64,000 nucleotides of DNA from CATOSP01 sp965197545. GTDB lineage: Bacteria > Chloroflexota > Dehalococcoidia > Lucifugimonadales > UBA3495. The stretch lies in assembly GCA_965197545.1 (NCBI GenBank), contig CBDANJ010000008.1, positions 2,604,001 to 2,668,000 on the forward strand, given 5' to 3'. Of this stretch, positions 15,695 to 24,269 are shown one piece after another; within the stretch, counting starts at the first letter, position 1; each line of letters begins with the position of its first letter. The notes under the pieces are model-generated. The model was not told the DNA's origin, searched no databases, and saw nothing but the letters and a program-made list of their open reading frames with translations. The translations under genes and the position numbers were made by a program.

Positions 15695-16399
15695 TCACGT
15701 CAAGAGCTTGGCGGCTAGATCGACGAAGTCGTCCACGATGATGTCGGGCTGGTACACCGAATCTTCCGTGGGAAGTTGGTGCCGGTTGACGTAGGCCGCT
15801 TTGAAGCCGCAGGCTTGGGCGCCCAGGATATCGAAAGAGTGCGCGGCGACCATCATAATCTCTCCAGGCTCGCATCCCAGGTGTTGTATCGCTTTGCGGT
15901 ATATCCCCGGGGCAGGCTTGAATGCGCCAACTTGGTCCACGGATATGATGGCGTCGAACCTTATCGGGACATTGTTGCCAAGCAACTCCTCCAAGTACCA
16001 CTGTTCCCCGTTGGAAAGAGCAACGAGCTTGTAACGCCCCGCCAACGACCTCAACCCTTCAACGGCGTCGTCGTAAGGTTGCAGGTCCTTGTATACCCGC
16101 ATAAACTCTTGCACCTCGACGGTGGTGAAACTGACGCTGTGTTTTTTCAGGCAGCAAACGAAGGCCCGGCGGCAGGTCTCAAGGTAGCCGCTATGTCCCA
16201 GCATCAACAGATTGTCTTGGTATTGCTCAATGCGCTGCCGTTCCCGCCAATCGGCGTAAAAGGCTTGGCCCGTCATCCGGGAGCCATGGACTGCCAGGAA
16301 GTCTCCGGCGGGTCCCGCCAGACTGCCGGCCAGGTCCATGACCGTACCGAAGATGTCGAAGGTGAGGTAGCTCACGCGAGCGATGGGCCCGTCGGCCAT
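15695..16399 (-). CDS. Haloacid dehalogenase type II-like hydrolase
   Basis: A 234-residue HAD-superfamily protein of the usual length for type II L-2-haloacid dehalogenases. Motif I is LTFDIFGTVMD with nucleophile D15. Motif II is LVALSNGEQW, the motif III lysine is in VGAFKPAPGIY, and the type II-like acid motif is VAAHSFDILGA. The family hydrolyses 2-haloacids or related phosphorylated or carbonyl substrates through an aspartyl ester. The real substrate cannot be read from sequence. The start has a good Shine-Dalgarno (AGGAGAG). It follows a decayed GMC oxidoreductase by 12 bases, so the two were once one transcription unit. Confidence 0.85.
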   Translation of the reverse strand: MADGPIARVSYLTFDIFGTVMDLAGSLAGPAGDFLAVHGSRMTGQAFYADWRERQRIEQYQDNLLMLGHSGYLETCRRAFVCCLKKHSVSFTTVEVQEFMRVYKDLQPYDDAVEGLRSLAGRYKLVALSNGEQWYLEELLGNNVPIRFDAIISVDQVGAFKPAPGIYRKAIQHLGCEPGEIMMVAAHSFDILGAQACGFKAAYVNRHQLPTEDSVYQPDIIVDDFVDLAAKLLT

Positions 16400-16411
16400 G
16401 CGGTAACTCTC

Positions 16412-17016
16412 CTACGTGGACCAGTCTGCGACCTGTTCGCCGATCATGATAGCCGTGGCCAAGTTTTCCACAAACCAGGCGTCCAGCGCTTCGTCTCCCC
16501 GAATAAAAGTTGATATGCCCGGTGGTCCAACCGGCGCGCCCACAATTTAATGCCCTCCTACAACTGTTCCCGGTCCCAAGGGTCTTCCAGATAACGGTAG
16601 TCCAGCATCGCGTGTACGAGGGGGTCGGCTGACGCCAGAGTCGTATGGGTGGTACATGTCCGGGTATTGAGGAAACCCAGTGGCCACGCAAGCAGGATAG
16701 GACGCTTGCTGGACCGACGGTTCCGGCGTATCCCGATGGGGGCCGCCAGAGCCACCGGCAACCTTGCCCCCGGGATTGCCGTCCGCTCCGAGTAGCTGGG
16801 CGCCAGTTGCCCCAAATAGGGCCAATTGAAGGCAAAGTTCTCCTCCGATGCGGCGGAGCTAAGCCTGTCGCAGAGTTCGTTGGGCAAATAGTTGGCGTCG
16901 GGAAAGTCAAGTCCCGCCTTCAGCAGCAGTCCTAACCCATTGGGGTCGCCGGATAGTTTGGTTGGCGGGCCACCGCCTGAGAACCCCGCGCCAATCACCA
17001 TCACATCGTATTTCAT
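16412..17016 (-). pseudogene. GMC-family oxidoreductase, decayed
   Basis: From ATG 17016 the minus strand begins like a GMC flavoprotein (choline/alcohol dehydrogenase family): MKYDVMVIGAGFSGGG, a Rossmann FAD motif, then DFPDANYLPNELCDRL. The usual 500-600 residues are absent. After about 150 residues the sequence jumps to C-terminal-like LDYRYLEDPWDREQL and then an in-frame TAG. In a shifted frame it continues with FIRGDEALDAWFVENLATAI, typical of the GMC C-terminal half, to a stop at 16412. Large deletions and frameshifts make it a pseudogene. The leader has a good ribosome binding site (GAAGGGACATC before the ATG). Confidence 0.8.
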
Positions 17017-17287
17017 GATGTCCCTTCTGACGGACTGACCCTGCCGACCCATCAAAATGGGTCGCCGCACAGTATAGCATCGGCGAACGGCCATGAGCAC
17101 GAGCCATGCACCATCTTCACGGCACCATCTCCGGTGATACCATAGTGACTATGGTAACTGGTGTTACGGGATCTCAAGGACGGTCGGCTCCGATGATTGT
17201 GGCGGCAGATTTAGCCACGGCAGACCAGAGCGTTAAGTCCCCCTCCCCCATGAGATGCGATTGCCCCGGTTGACCTCAGTCCGGTCT

Positions 17288-17316
17288 CTGACAGGGTTCT
17301 TGGAGGAGCATATAAT
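17288..17316 (+). promoter_or_regulatory. Sigma70-type promoter for the carboxylase operon
   Basis: CTGACA at 17288-17293 and TATAAT at 17311-17316 are separated by 17 bases, a near-consensus housekeeping promoter. It lies about 50 bases upstream of the carboxyltransferase start and is probably the main promoter of the three-gene operon. Confidence 0.75.
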
Positions 17317-17367
17317 GGAGGCTCACACCCGCTGGTCAGTCCAAAAGAACGCTGCCATGGGGGTAGC

Positions 17368-18975
17368 ATGGAAGTAATTGGCTCCAACCTGAGGACCTCC
17401 GACCGGGACTTTCTGAACAACCAGGCCCGCATGGAGGCTCTGGTACACGACCTGAAAGAGCGGTTAGCCCAGGTACGGTCCGGAGGCGGGCAACGGGCGG
17501 TGGAACTGCACCGAAGCCGTGGCAAGCTGCTGGCACGGGAAAGGATCGAAGGGCTGGTGGACACCAACACACCCTTCCTTGAGCTGAGTCCTCTGGCGGC
17601 ATGGGACGTCTACGACGGAGAAGAATCCTCCGCCGGAATCGTGACCGGCCTCGGCGTGGTCCAGGGGAAAGAGGTGATGATTGTCGCCAATGACGCCACC
17701 GTCAAGGGCGGCTCCTACTACCCGCTTACCGTCAAGAAGCACCTGCGCGCCCAGGAAATTGCTCTGGAAAACCACCTGCCGTGCATTTACCTGGTGGATT
17801 CCGGGGGGGCCTTTCTGCCGATGCAGGCGGAAGTGTTCCCCGACCGGGACCACTTCGGGCGAATCTTCTACAACCAGGCACAGATGTCGGCCCTGGGCAT
17901 TCCCCAAGTGGCGGTGGTCATGGGGTCATGCACCGCCGGCGGGGCGTACATTCCCGCCATGAGCGACGAGGTGGTGATAGTGCGGCAGCAGGGCACCATC
18001 TTTCTCGGCGGGCCGCCACTGGTCCGGGCGGCGACCGGGGAGGAGGTAGACCCGGAGACCCTGGGCGGGGCCGATGTCCATACCCGGATATCAGGAGTGG
18101 CCGACCACCAGGCTGACGACGATCAAGATGCCTTGGCGATCACCCGGGACATCGTCGAGAATTTCGTGCGGCGGCGCGACCCTCCGTTCCAGGTCTTTAA
18201 CCCGGAACCGCCCGTCTACGACCCCGCCGAGTTGTACGGCATAGTGTCTCCGGACAACCGCCGCCAATACGACGTCCGCGAGGTAATCGCCCGCATCGTC
18301 GACGGGAGTCGCTTCCACGAGTTCAAGACCGAGTACGGGGAAACCCTGGTTTGCGGCTTCTCCCGCATCTGGGGGTATCCGGTTGGCGTGGTCGCCAATA
18401 ACGGCGTCCTTTTTTCCGAGAGTGCGCTAAAGGGCAGCCACTTCATCGAGTTGTGCAGCCAACGTGGAATTCCCCTGCTGTTCCTGCAAAACATCACGGG
18501 CTTCATGGTGGGCCGCCAGTACGAGGCCGGAGGTATTGCCAAGGACGGGGCCAAGATGGTGATGGCCGTCTCCAATGCCGCCGTCCCCAAGTTCTCCGTC
18601 ATCATCGGCAGTTCCTTTGGGGCGGGAAATTACGGAATGTGCGGACGGGCCTACCAGCCCCGTTTTCTGTGGACCTGGCCCAATGCCCGCATTTCGGTTA
18701 TGGGCGGGCAGCAGGCGGCAGAGGTCCTGCTCACCATCAGGCTACAGCAATTGGAGCGCCAGGGCCGGACCATGGAGCAGGAAGAGCGGTACGCCTTGCA
18801 ACAGCCCATATTGGAAAAATATGAGGAGGAGAGCGATCCCTACTACAGTACCGCCCGGCTGTGGGACGACGGCATTATCGACCCGGTGGACACGCGGACC
18901 GTCGTAGGCTTGGGGATCGCCGCTTCCATCAACGCCCCCTTCCCGGAACGGAAGCAGGGCGTCTTTCGAATGTGA
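17368..18975 (+). CDS. Acyl-CoA carboxylase carboxyltransferase beta subunit (methylcrotonoyl-CoA type)
   Basis: A 535-residue carboxyltransferase. It carries the segment GSSFGAGNYGMCGRAYQPRF followed by LWTWPNARISVMGGQQAAEV, diagnostic of the methylcrotonoyl-CoA carboxylase beta branch rather than propionyl-CoA carboxylase. GGAFLPMQAEVFPDRDHFGR near residue 145 is also characteristic. The enzyme transfers carboxyl from carboxybiotin to the acyl-CoA. In leucine breakdown it makes 3-methylglutaconyl-CoA. The two genes downstream supply biotin carboxylase and biotin carrier, and the operon starts from a promoter at 17288-17316. A related geranyl- or other acyl-CoA specificity is possible. Confidence 0.88.
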   Translation: MEVIGSNLRTSDRDFLNNQARMEALVHDLKERLAQVRSGGGQRAVELHRSRGKLLARERIEGLVDTNTPFLELSPLAAWDVYDGEESSAGIVTGLGVVQGKEVMIVANDATVKGGSYYPLTVKKHLRAQEIALENHLPCIYLVDSGGAFLPMQAEVFPDRDHFGRIFYNQAQMSALGIPQVAVVMGSCTAGGAYIPAMSDEVVIVRQQGTIFLGGPPLVRAATGEEVDPETLGGADVHTRISGVADHQADDDQDALAITRDIVENFVRRRDPPFQVFNPEPPVYDPAELYGIVSPDNRRQYDVREVIARIVDGSRFHEFKTEYGETLVCGFSRIWGYPVGVVANNGVLFSESALKGSHFIELCSQRGIPLLFLQNITGFMVGRQYEAGGIAKDGAKMVMAVSNAAVPKFSVIIGSSFGAGNYGMCGRAYQPRFLWTWPNARISVMGGQQAAEVLLTIRLQQLERQGRTMEQEERYALQQPILEKYEEESDPYYSTARLWDDGIIDPVDTRTVVGLGIAASINAPFPERKQGVFRM

Positions 18976-19027
18976 AGCCCGGCCTGTTACAGCCTCAACC
19001 ACTAGCACGCGCCCCGGATGTTTGCTG

Positions 19028-20530
19028 ATGTTCTCCAAGGTTCTTGTCGCCAATCGAGGCGAAATCGCGGTCCGGATCAACCAGACTCTCCGCGCGATGG
19101 GGATCGCCTCTGTGGCGGTGTACTCCGACCCGGACGCCGGCGCTCCCCACGTGCAAACTGCGGAGGAGTCCGCGGCTCTGCCGGGCAGGACCGCCGAAGA
19201 GACCTATCTGAGCATCCCCAAGATAGTGCAGGCGGCCCGGAACAGCGGGGCCGACGCGATACATCCGGGCTACGGGTTTCTGTCGGAGAATCCGGCGTTC
19301 GCCCGGGCCTGTGCGGGAGCGGGGATCACCTTCATCGGACCATCCCCGGAAAGCATGGAGGCCCTGGGAGACAAACTGCGCTCCAAGGAGATAGCCCTGG
19401 GCGCCGGGGTCCCTGTCGTGCCCAGTTCTCCCGCGTGTCTGCCGGGGGACGCTGCGGCCAGGGAGTTCGTTGTGCGGTGGGGATTCCCCTTGTTGGTCAA
19501 GGCCGCCGCCGGGGGCGGTGGCCGGGGTATGCGCCTGGTCAACCAGCTGGGCGAGTTGGACCGGGAGATGGAGTCGGCCAGCCGCGAGTCTCAAGCTGCC
19601 TTCGGCGACGGCCGGGTGTTCTTGGAGCGTTTCATCCCCAACCCCCGCCACGTGGAGGTCCAGGTGTTGGCCGACGAGTCGGGGCATACTATTCACCTGG
19701 GCGAGCGGGAATGCAGCATACAGCGCCGTCACCAGAAAATAATTGAAGAGACTCCCTCGCCGGCGCTGACGCCGGATTTACGCCGGCGCATGGGCGGCGC
19801 GGCCATCGCCGTGGCCCGCACGGCCGGATACGGCAACGCCGGGACAGTCGAGTTCCTGCTGGACCCACAGAGCGGCGACTTCTACTTCCTGGAGATGAAT
19901 GCCCGGCTCCAGGTGGAGCACCCGGTCACCGAGGCCGTCCTCGGATTGGACATGGTGGAGTGGCAGGTCCTGATCGCCTGCGGAGAACCACTGACACTGC
20001 GGCAGGACGACATCCAACCCCGGGGCCACGCCATAGAGTGCCGCATCTACGCCGAAGACCCTTACCGCGGCTTTGTCCCGTCCACCGGCAGGCTCCTTCG
20101 CTGGCGGCCTCCCGCGGGCCCCGGCATTCGGCTGGACAGCGGTGTGGCACAGGACCAGGAGGTGTCGATCTACTACGACCCTATGCTGGCTAAGCTGATA
20201 GCCTGGGCACCCCGGCGTGACCTCAGCCTGCGCCGTATGGAGGTGGCCCTGTCCCAATTCCTGGTTTTGGGTGTGGTGACCAACATTCCCCTGCTACAGG
20301 CGGTGTTGCGGCATCCCCAGTTTCGGATGGGCGATTACGATACCGGTTTCTTGGAGTGGAACCCGGCGGTGACCAGACCGGCCATCCCGGGCGAGTCTCG
20401 CACGATGGCCAGGGTGCTGGCGGCGTGGGCGTCGCGTCAGCCGGCCGCCCCGGTGTCCCCGGCTGCCGACGGAGATAACCGGGTCGGCGCCAGCCCTTGG
20501 AACTCCGTCGGAGAGCGGAGGCTGCCGTGA
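19028..20530 (+). CDS. Biotin carboxylase subunit
   Basis: A 500-residue biotin carboxylase from ATG 19028; TTG 19022 is possible. Family landmarks in order are KVLVANRGEIAVRI, IHPGYGFLSENPAFA, the ATP-grasp loop KAAAGGGGRGMR, ERECSIQRRHQKIIEE, FLEMNARLQVEHPVTE and CRIYAEDP. It carboxylates biotin on the carrier protein using ATP and bicarbonate. Unlike most MCC alpha subunits it ends after the carboxylase domain; the biotin carrier is a separate downstream gene that overlaps its stop by four bases (GTGA). The last 40 residues form a proline/alanine-rich tail. Confidence 0.9.
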   Translation: MFSKVLVANRGEIAVRINQTLRAMGIASVAVYSDPDAGAPHVQTAEESAALPGRTAEETYLSIPKIVQAARNSGADAIHPGYGFLSENPAFARACAGAGITFIGPSPESMEALGDKLRSKEIALGAGVPVVPSSPACLPGDAAAREFVVRWGFPLLVKAAAGGGGRGMRLVNQLGELDREMESASRESQAAFGDGRVFLERFIPNPRHVEVQVLADESGHTIHLGERECSIQRRHQKIIEETPSPALTPDLRRRMGGAAIAVARTAGYGNAGTVEFLLDPQSGDFYFLEMNARLQVEHPVTEAVLGLDMVEWQVLIACGEPLTLRQDDIQPRGHAIECRIYAEDPYRGFVPSTGRLLRWRPPAGPGIRLDSGVAQDQEVSIYYDPMLAKLIAWAPRRDLSLRRMEVALSQFLVLGVVTNIPLLQAVLRHPQFRMGDYDTGFLEWNPAVTRPAIPGESRTMARVLAAWASRQPAAPVSPAADGDNRVGASPWNSVGERRLP

Positions 20531-21078
20531 CCCTGAGCCAAGGCGAGATGCGGGAGACCTATCCGGTGGCGGGAGAAGTCTATCGCTACCGGGCCGAAGG
20601 GAATGAAACCCATTTCGCCTTCGAACTGGAGGGCGATGTACCCGCAGGGCTTAAGGCCGCCACTTCACTTAGTATCGAGGCCAGGAATTCGGGTGAAGGG
20701 TTGTGCCGCACCGAATCGGGTAGGACTCACCCATTTGCCTGGGCTTGGGTAGGTCAGGAGTTGCACCTGTGGCTGGATGGCGGCCTGTTCGTGTTCCAAC
20801 GGGCGGAGACCCGGCGACGGGGCAACGCTCCCGCCACCGGGGTATCTGGGGATGTCTTGGCCCCCATGCCCGGCGCGGTGCTGGAGATACTGGTCGTGGA
20901 GGGAGACCGGGTAGAGAGAGGCCAGACCGTCGTGGTAATAGAGTCCATGAAAATGGAGATCGCGATTGCGGCGCCCCGCAATGGCGTCGTGCGGAGGGTT
21001 TCCGTACATCCGGGGCAACAGGTAGACCGGGGAATGCGCCTGTTGGAGCTCGCCCCAGAGGAAGATCCTCTGGAGTAG
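20527..21078 (+). CDS. Biotin carboxyl carrier protein with acyl-CoA-carboxylase-type linker
   Basis: From GTG 20527 this is a 183-residue protein. Its C-terminal 80 residues form a biotinyl domain: APMPGAVLEILVVEGDRVE, then VIESMKMEI with the acceptor lysine at K142. The N-terminal 100 residues (ETYPVAGEVYRYRAEG, then AWAWVGQELHLWLDGGLFVF) resemble the beta-barrel BT linker that MCC-type alpha subunits place between the carboxylase and carrier domains. Carrier and BT domain therefore seem to have been split from the carboxylase as one gene. The start is set by the GTGA overlap with the biotin carboxylase stop. It needs biotinylation by BirA, which is not in the window. Confidence 0.85.
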   Translation: MTLSQGEMRETYPVAGEVYRYRAEGNETHFAFELEGDVPAGLKAATSLSIEARNSGEGLCRTESGRTHPFAWAWVGQELHLWLDGGLFVFQRAETRRRGNAPATGVSGDVLAPMPGAVLEILVVEGDRVERGQTVVVIESMKMEIAIAAPRNGVVRRVSVHPGQQVDRGMRLLELAPEEDPLE

Positions 21079-21383
21079 GGAAAGCGGCCACGAAATGACC
21101 GTAGGGGGCTGGCCGCGGCGTTCCGGCGCCAGTCCTGGTTCTCGGTAACGGTGAACTGGTTCACCGACAGCCGGTCGCTATTGGATGGGTGGTCGCAGTC
21201 GATCACCCGGGCCTGGCCGCCCCGGGTTCGGTGGGGGAGACCCGGTACTCCGCGTTGGCCCCTTCGACCAACATCCGGTGGAAGGAACGGTTGTCAACTT
21301 CCAGGTTGGAACCTTTGGGATGGGTGAGTCTATGTTGAGGCACAATTTGATCACCGCAGTGGATCAGCCAGGAGGTTAACTTG
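21079..21383. other. Intergenic region after the carboxylase operon
   Basis: No supported gene. A weak inverted pair GCGGCCA/TGGCCGC near 21085-21118 could be a terminator stem. Short frames on both strands lack domains. Confidence 0.35.
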
Positions 21384-22028
21384 ATGGACCTGGATAACGG
21401 GTATGCGGTAGTAGATCTCGAGATGACGGGTGAGGACCACCTTGCCGGCCTGATTATCGAGATAGCAGCCGGGATATGTTTGCCAGGCCGCGACTTGATT
21501 TCCGACCGCGTGCTGGTGAAGATAGACCGGCCCCTCCACGAACGCATCGTCCGGTTGACTGGGATCACCGACAGAGACTTAGATTTGGGTGGAATATCTA
21601 TAGATTATGCTCTTGCTTGGTTCGCGGAGAAAATCTCCGGCCTGCCACTGGTGGGACACAACATACTCCAATCGGACCGGCCTTATCTGCTGGAAGCGAT
21701 ACGCAGGCACCGGCAAACTGTTGGGGAAGGTTTATATCCGAAGTTGGCCATAGACGAGGAGGATTTGCCGGTCCAGCGCTTCATTGACACCGCTGGGCTG
21801 TATAAGGGTTACAAGCTGGGCGAGTACCAGAGAGCGGGAGAAAGCCATCAGGACTACGCCCAACGGGTACTCGCCCAGCGAGCCTACGGGCTGCGAACGG
21901 GGCTAACCGCGGCCTGCGAGGACTTGGGCATCTCGACATCGCGAATCCGAGTCCACCGCGCCGCCGGCGACGTAATTCAGACTCAAAGGCTGTTCGAAAA
22001 ACTCCGGCAGCTGAACCCCCCCGAATGA
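21384..22028 (+). CDS. DEDDh-type 3'-5' exonuclease (DnaQ-like)
   Basis: A 214-residue exonuclease-domain protein. ExoI YAVVDLEMTG supplies D11 and E13, ExoII is LVGHNILQSDRPYL, and ExoIII is HRAAGDVIQT, with H and D in the HxAxxD spacing of the DEDDh subclass. GGAGG at 21371-21375 lies eight bases before ATG 21384, fixing the start. Such proteins act as DNA polymerase III epsilon-like proofreaders or as stand-alone nucleases. With no polymerase domain and no dnaE nearby, the role cannot be narrowed further. It is monocistronic here. Confidence 0.85.
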   Translation: MDLDNGYAVVDLEMTGEDHLAGLIIEIAAGICLPGRDLISDRVLVKIDRPLHERIVRLTGITDRDLDLGGISIDYALAWFAEKISGLPLVGHNILQSDRPYLLEAIRRHRQTVGEGLYPKLAIDEEDLPVQRFIDTAGLYKGYKLGEYQRAGESHQDYAQRVLAQRAYGLRTGLTAACEDLGISTSRIRVHRAAGDVIQTQRLFEKLRQLNPPE

Positions 22029-22593
22029 TGGACCGGCGTAACTCTCATGCGAGCCTGGCCAGAATTGGATGTTGGTATCTCACTTAGGGAACCCCTGAAC
22101 AAGTCAGCGGAGATGCGGCAAATTTTAGCTGGAAGACATTGTTGCGTCGTGCAGCGCATGTTGGGACGGTTGACCAGACGCCGCACGGTTCCGGTGAGTT
22201 AAGAAGAAAGGACAGGAGCAATCTGAGCCCGCTCCAGTGGGCATACGGGGATTGTGGCACCGTCGTTAGTGGAGCCTCATCCGCCAAAGGATGATTGAGG
22301 GAAGCCCATGAGTCTCCCCTTTTCGCAAAAGGAGGATTTCCCCTCTTTTCGAGGTCAGACATGCGGGATGGACCTATGCCGCCCACAGGCTACTAATTCG
22401 CCAGTCGTAGAATACTTTTTCGATGTCAACTTACCCTCGAAAAGTTCCTTGCCTGAAGCGGGAAATCCCCCCAACCCCCCTTTCGCCAAAGGGGGCTATC
22501 CATCCCCGGGCCGAGGATTGGACAATAAAAAGACCCTGGCCCTGATCGCAACGCTGTAGCAAGACAGCCGTATTAGTTATAAAATCGTGTTAG
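22029..22593. other. Intergenic region with family 1 repeat remnants
   Basis: No supported gene in about 560 bases. The right half holds C- and G-rich inverted-repeat pieces (about 22290-22345 and 22465-22500) related to the family 1 element seen elsewhere in the window. The left half shows nothing recognisable. Confidence 0.4.
22290..22345. repeat. Family 1 element core, partial copy
   Basis: The segment around CCCCTTTTCGCAAAAGGAGG resembles the hairpin core of family 1 elements at 29404, 37767 and 53513, including the following GATTTCCCCTC. The terminal repeats are not recognisable here. Confidence 0.4.
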
Positions 22594-22679
22594 GCCGAAG
22601 TGGCGGAATGGTAGACGCGCCGGTCTCAAAAACCGGTGGGGGCAACCCCGTGTCGGTTCGACTCCGACCTTCGGCACCA
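22594..22679 (+). tRNA. tRNA-Leu (CAA anticodon)
   Basis: A complete class II tRNA of 86 bases with CCA encoded. The acceptor arm is GCCGAAG paired with CTTCGGC. The anticodon stem CCGGT/ACCGG encloses loop CTCAAAA, giving anticodon CAA. A long variable arm (TGGGGGCAACCCCG) and T arm GTCGG-TTCGACT-CCGAC follow. CAA reads UUG codons. It lies upstream of the rpmH operon with its own transcription likely. No att-like repeat was seen at its 3' end. Confidence 0.95.
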
Positions 22680-22909
22680 ATTCCAACCCGGCATTCCCGC
22701 CGGGGCTACCGGCAACTTCTCCCATAAGGCCCTCCGATAACCACGATGTGAGTTGCCGGGTGGTCCCCGGCTCAATATGAACGCCATCCATGCCAATCGG
22801 CTCCGTGTCTCATCGGCGGTATCCTATCGACCAACTGTTCCCACCTCTAAGAGAAGCGGCTCTAGGCGAAGATCTTGGCCCGGGTCATCCAATCGAGGCC
22901 CAACGCGCC

Positions 22910-22938
22910 TTGACCCGGAATTGACGGAGCCCTATAAT
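22910..22938 (+). promoter_or_regulatory. Sigma70-type promoter for rpmH
   Basis: TTGACC at 22910-22915 and a perfect TATAAT at 22933-22938 are 17 bases apart. The start of rpmH is 25 bases beyond the -10. It is a strong housekeeping promoter, as expected for a ribosomal protein gene. Confidence 0.8.
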
Positions 22939-22963
22939 CCCTGCATCAGGATTCGTAGAGATC

Positions 22964-23101
22964 ATGCCGAAACGTACTTACCAACCAAAAAAACGACGCC
23001 GGGCCAGAGTCCATGGGTTCCGTGCCCGGTCTAGCACGTCCGACGGTCGCGCCGTCTTGCGCCGCCGCCGGTTCAAGGGCCGACACCGCCTGACCGTCTA
23101 G
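22964..23101 (+). CDS. rpmH: Large ribosomal subunit protein bL34
   Basis: A 45-residue, very basic protein reading MPKRTYQPKKRRRARVHGF, then RRRRFKGRHRLTV at the end. This is the whole bL34 pattern (a KRT-xQP-xxR-R-xxxHGFRaRm start and GR-VL-xRR-xKGR end). It is a structural protein of the 50S subunit. It is followed by rnpA 16 bases later, the near-universal bacterial order, and preceded by a consensus promoter. Its shortness is normal. Confidence 0.95.
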   Translation: MPKRTYQPKKRRRARVHGFRARSSTSDGRAVLRRRRFKGRHRLTV

Positions 23102-23117
23102 TTGGAACTTTCCGGCG

Positions 23118-23495
23118 ATGCAGAGTAAGTATCGCCTGACCGGCGCCAAACGGTTCTCCCAGATTCATCGCGAAGGTAAGAGCGCCGCAAACCGCTTGCT
23201 GGTGGTGCGTTGCCTGTTGAACGGGCTGGATCATAGCCGGTTTGCATTTATGGTCAGCAAGCGAGTCGGAAACTCCGTCGTCAGAAACAGAGTGAAACGC
23301 AGATTGCGCGAAGCAATCAGGCTTTCCCGGGTTCGGCCAGGTTGGGACGTCGTTTTCATCGCGAGAAGAGGCGTGGAGAGGGCCGATTACCATCAGTTGG
23401 CCAGGGCTACATCCCATTTGCTCCGGCACACGCAGCTAACTTCGGAAGTCCAAGATGGGGAGGGCGTAGGGCCTACCGCAGGGCCATCTAGATGA
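23118..23495 (+). CDS. rnpA: Ribonuclease P protein component
   Basis: A 125-residue protein with the RnpA signature VSKRVGNSVVRNRVKRRLRE and the upstream YRLTGAKRFSQIHREGKS. It binds the RNase P RNA and helps process tRNA 5' ends. It follows rpmH by 16 bases and overlaps yidD by four bases (ATGA), so the cluster is a single operon. The last 20 residues are a nonconserved tail. Confidence 0.95.
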   Translation: MQSKYRLTGAKRFSQIHREGKSAANRLLVVRCLLNGLDHSRFAFMVSKRVGNSVVRNRVKRRLREAIRLSRVRPGWDVVFIARRGVERADYHQLARATSHLLRHTQLTSEVQDGEGVGPTAGPSR

Positions 23496-23701
23496 AGCGA
23501 CTCGTCCTCATCGCCATATCCCTATACCAGGGCGCATTATCTCCTTTTATTCCGTCATCCTGCCGCTACACCCCGAGTTGTTCCAATTATTCCTGGGAAG
23601 CCGTGGACCGCTACGGCACGTTGAGAGGCATGTGGCTTGGCCTCAAACGGCTGGCTAGATGCCATCCCTGGGGTGGGCAAGGATTCGATCCAGTACCATG
23701 A
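23492..23701 (+). CDS. yidD: Membrane protein insertion efficiency factor
   Basis: A 69-residue protein with the YidD pattern: YQGALSPFIPSSCRYTPSCS near residues 13-32, and a C-terminal HPWGGQGFDPVP. The conserved cysteines and PxxPSxCRYxPxCS core are present. It sits at the inner membrane and helps YidC-dependent insertion. It overlaps rnpA by four bases. Confidence 0.93.
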   Translation: MKRLVLIAISLYQGALSPFIPSSCRYTPSCSNYSWEAVDRYGTLRGMWLGLKRLARCHPWGGQGFDPVP

Positions 23702-23810
23702 CCTTACCGGTGCTTTCTTCCTGATCATCTTGTTCCTTAAGACCAACCACGGTACAACTTCAGCACAGCAGGCCGCCAAGCTCGGTCCACCAGTATGGCG
23801 CCGGGCAACA

Positions 23811-24269
23811 ATGGCTTGGGCTATTCCTGCCATGCTCTCAGCCGTCCTGCTCCTGCTAGGATGCACGCCCGGTGACCTTAGCGAGTCCAGTACAGGTTGG
23901 TCGCCAATTGCCGCCGCTCCCATTCCCGCCACCACGGGCAGCCTGGTGGATGAAGGAGGCACTTTCAGCCCGTTGGACAACCTGCTGACGGTCACTGACC
24001 CCAATCCCTTCGTAGTTGGCCACGTCCTTCAGATCGGCGCGGAGCAGATGCGGATAACTTCCATCACTTTCCGAGACCTTGGGGTCGCAAGGGGGGCAAA
24101 TGGAACCTTGCCCGCCGCTCACCCAGACCGGTCCGAAGTCCTGTTGCTGGCTGGGGACCTGGCCATCTATATCGGCACCAAGCAGGGCTCGGTCAAGGGT
24201 CTTAGAGACGACGGTTCCGGCCTGCCCGCGGTGGAATGGACCTACTCTCCCGTGGACCCTGAGCAGTGA
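23811..24269 (+). CDS. Putative lipoprotein between yidD and yidC
   Basis: From ATG 23811 this is a 152-residue protein whose N-terminus MAWAIPAMLSAVLLLLGC ends in a lipobox, giving lipid attachment at C18. The frame is open upstream to 23637, and RR residues just before the chosen ATG suggest the true start may be an upstream alternative codon that adds a basic n-region. The mature part (VGHVLQIGAEQMRITSITFR, ending VEWTYSPVDPEQ) is a small strand-rich domain I do not recognise. Its last codons overlap the next lipoprotein gene (GTGA), so the two probably work as a pair in the envelope. Confidence 0.65.
   Translation: MAWAIPAMLSAVLLLLGCTPGDLSESSTGWSPIAAAPIPATTGSLVDEGGTFSPLDNLLTVTDPNPFVVGHVLQIGAEQMRITSITFRDLGVARGANGTLPAAHPDRSEVLLLAGDLAIYIGTKQGSVKGLRDDGSGLPAVEWTYSPVDPEQ

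Noticed and set aside
22573..22791. Minus-strand frame reading GVEPTRGCPHRFLRPARL
   Set aside because: This is a common artefact of translating the opposite strand of a tRNA-Leu gene.
22680..22963. Possible replication origin upstream of rpmH
   Set aside because: Position before rpmH is suggestive, but no dnaA gene and no DnaA boxes (TTATNCACA type) are visible.
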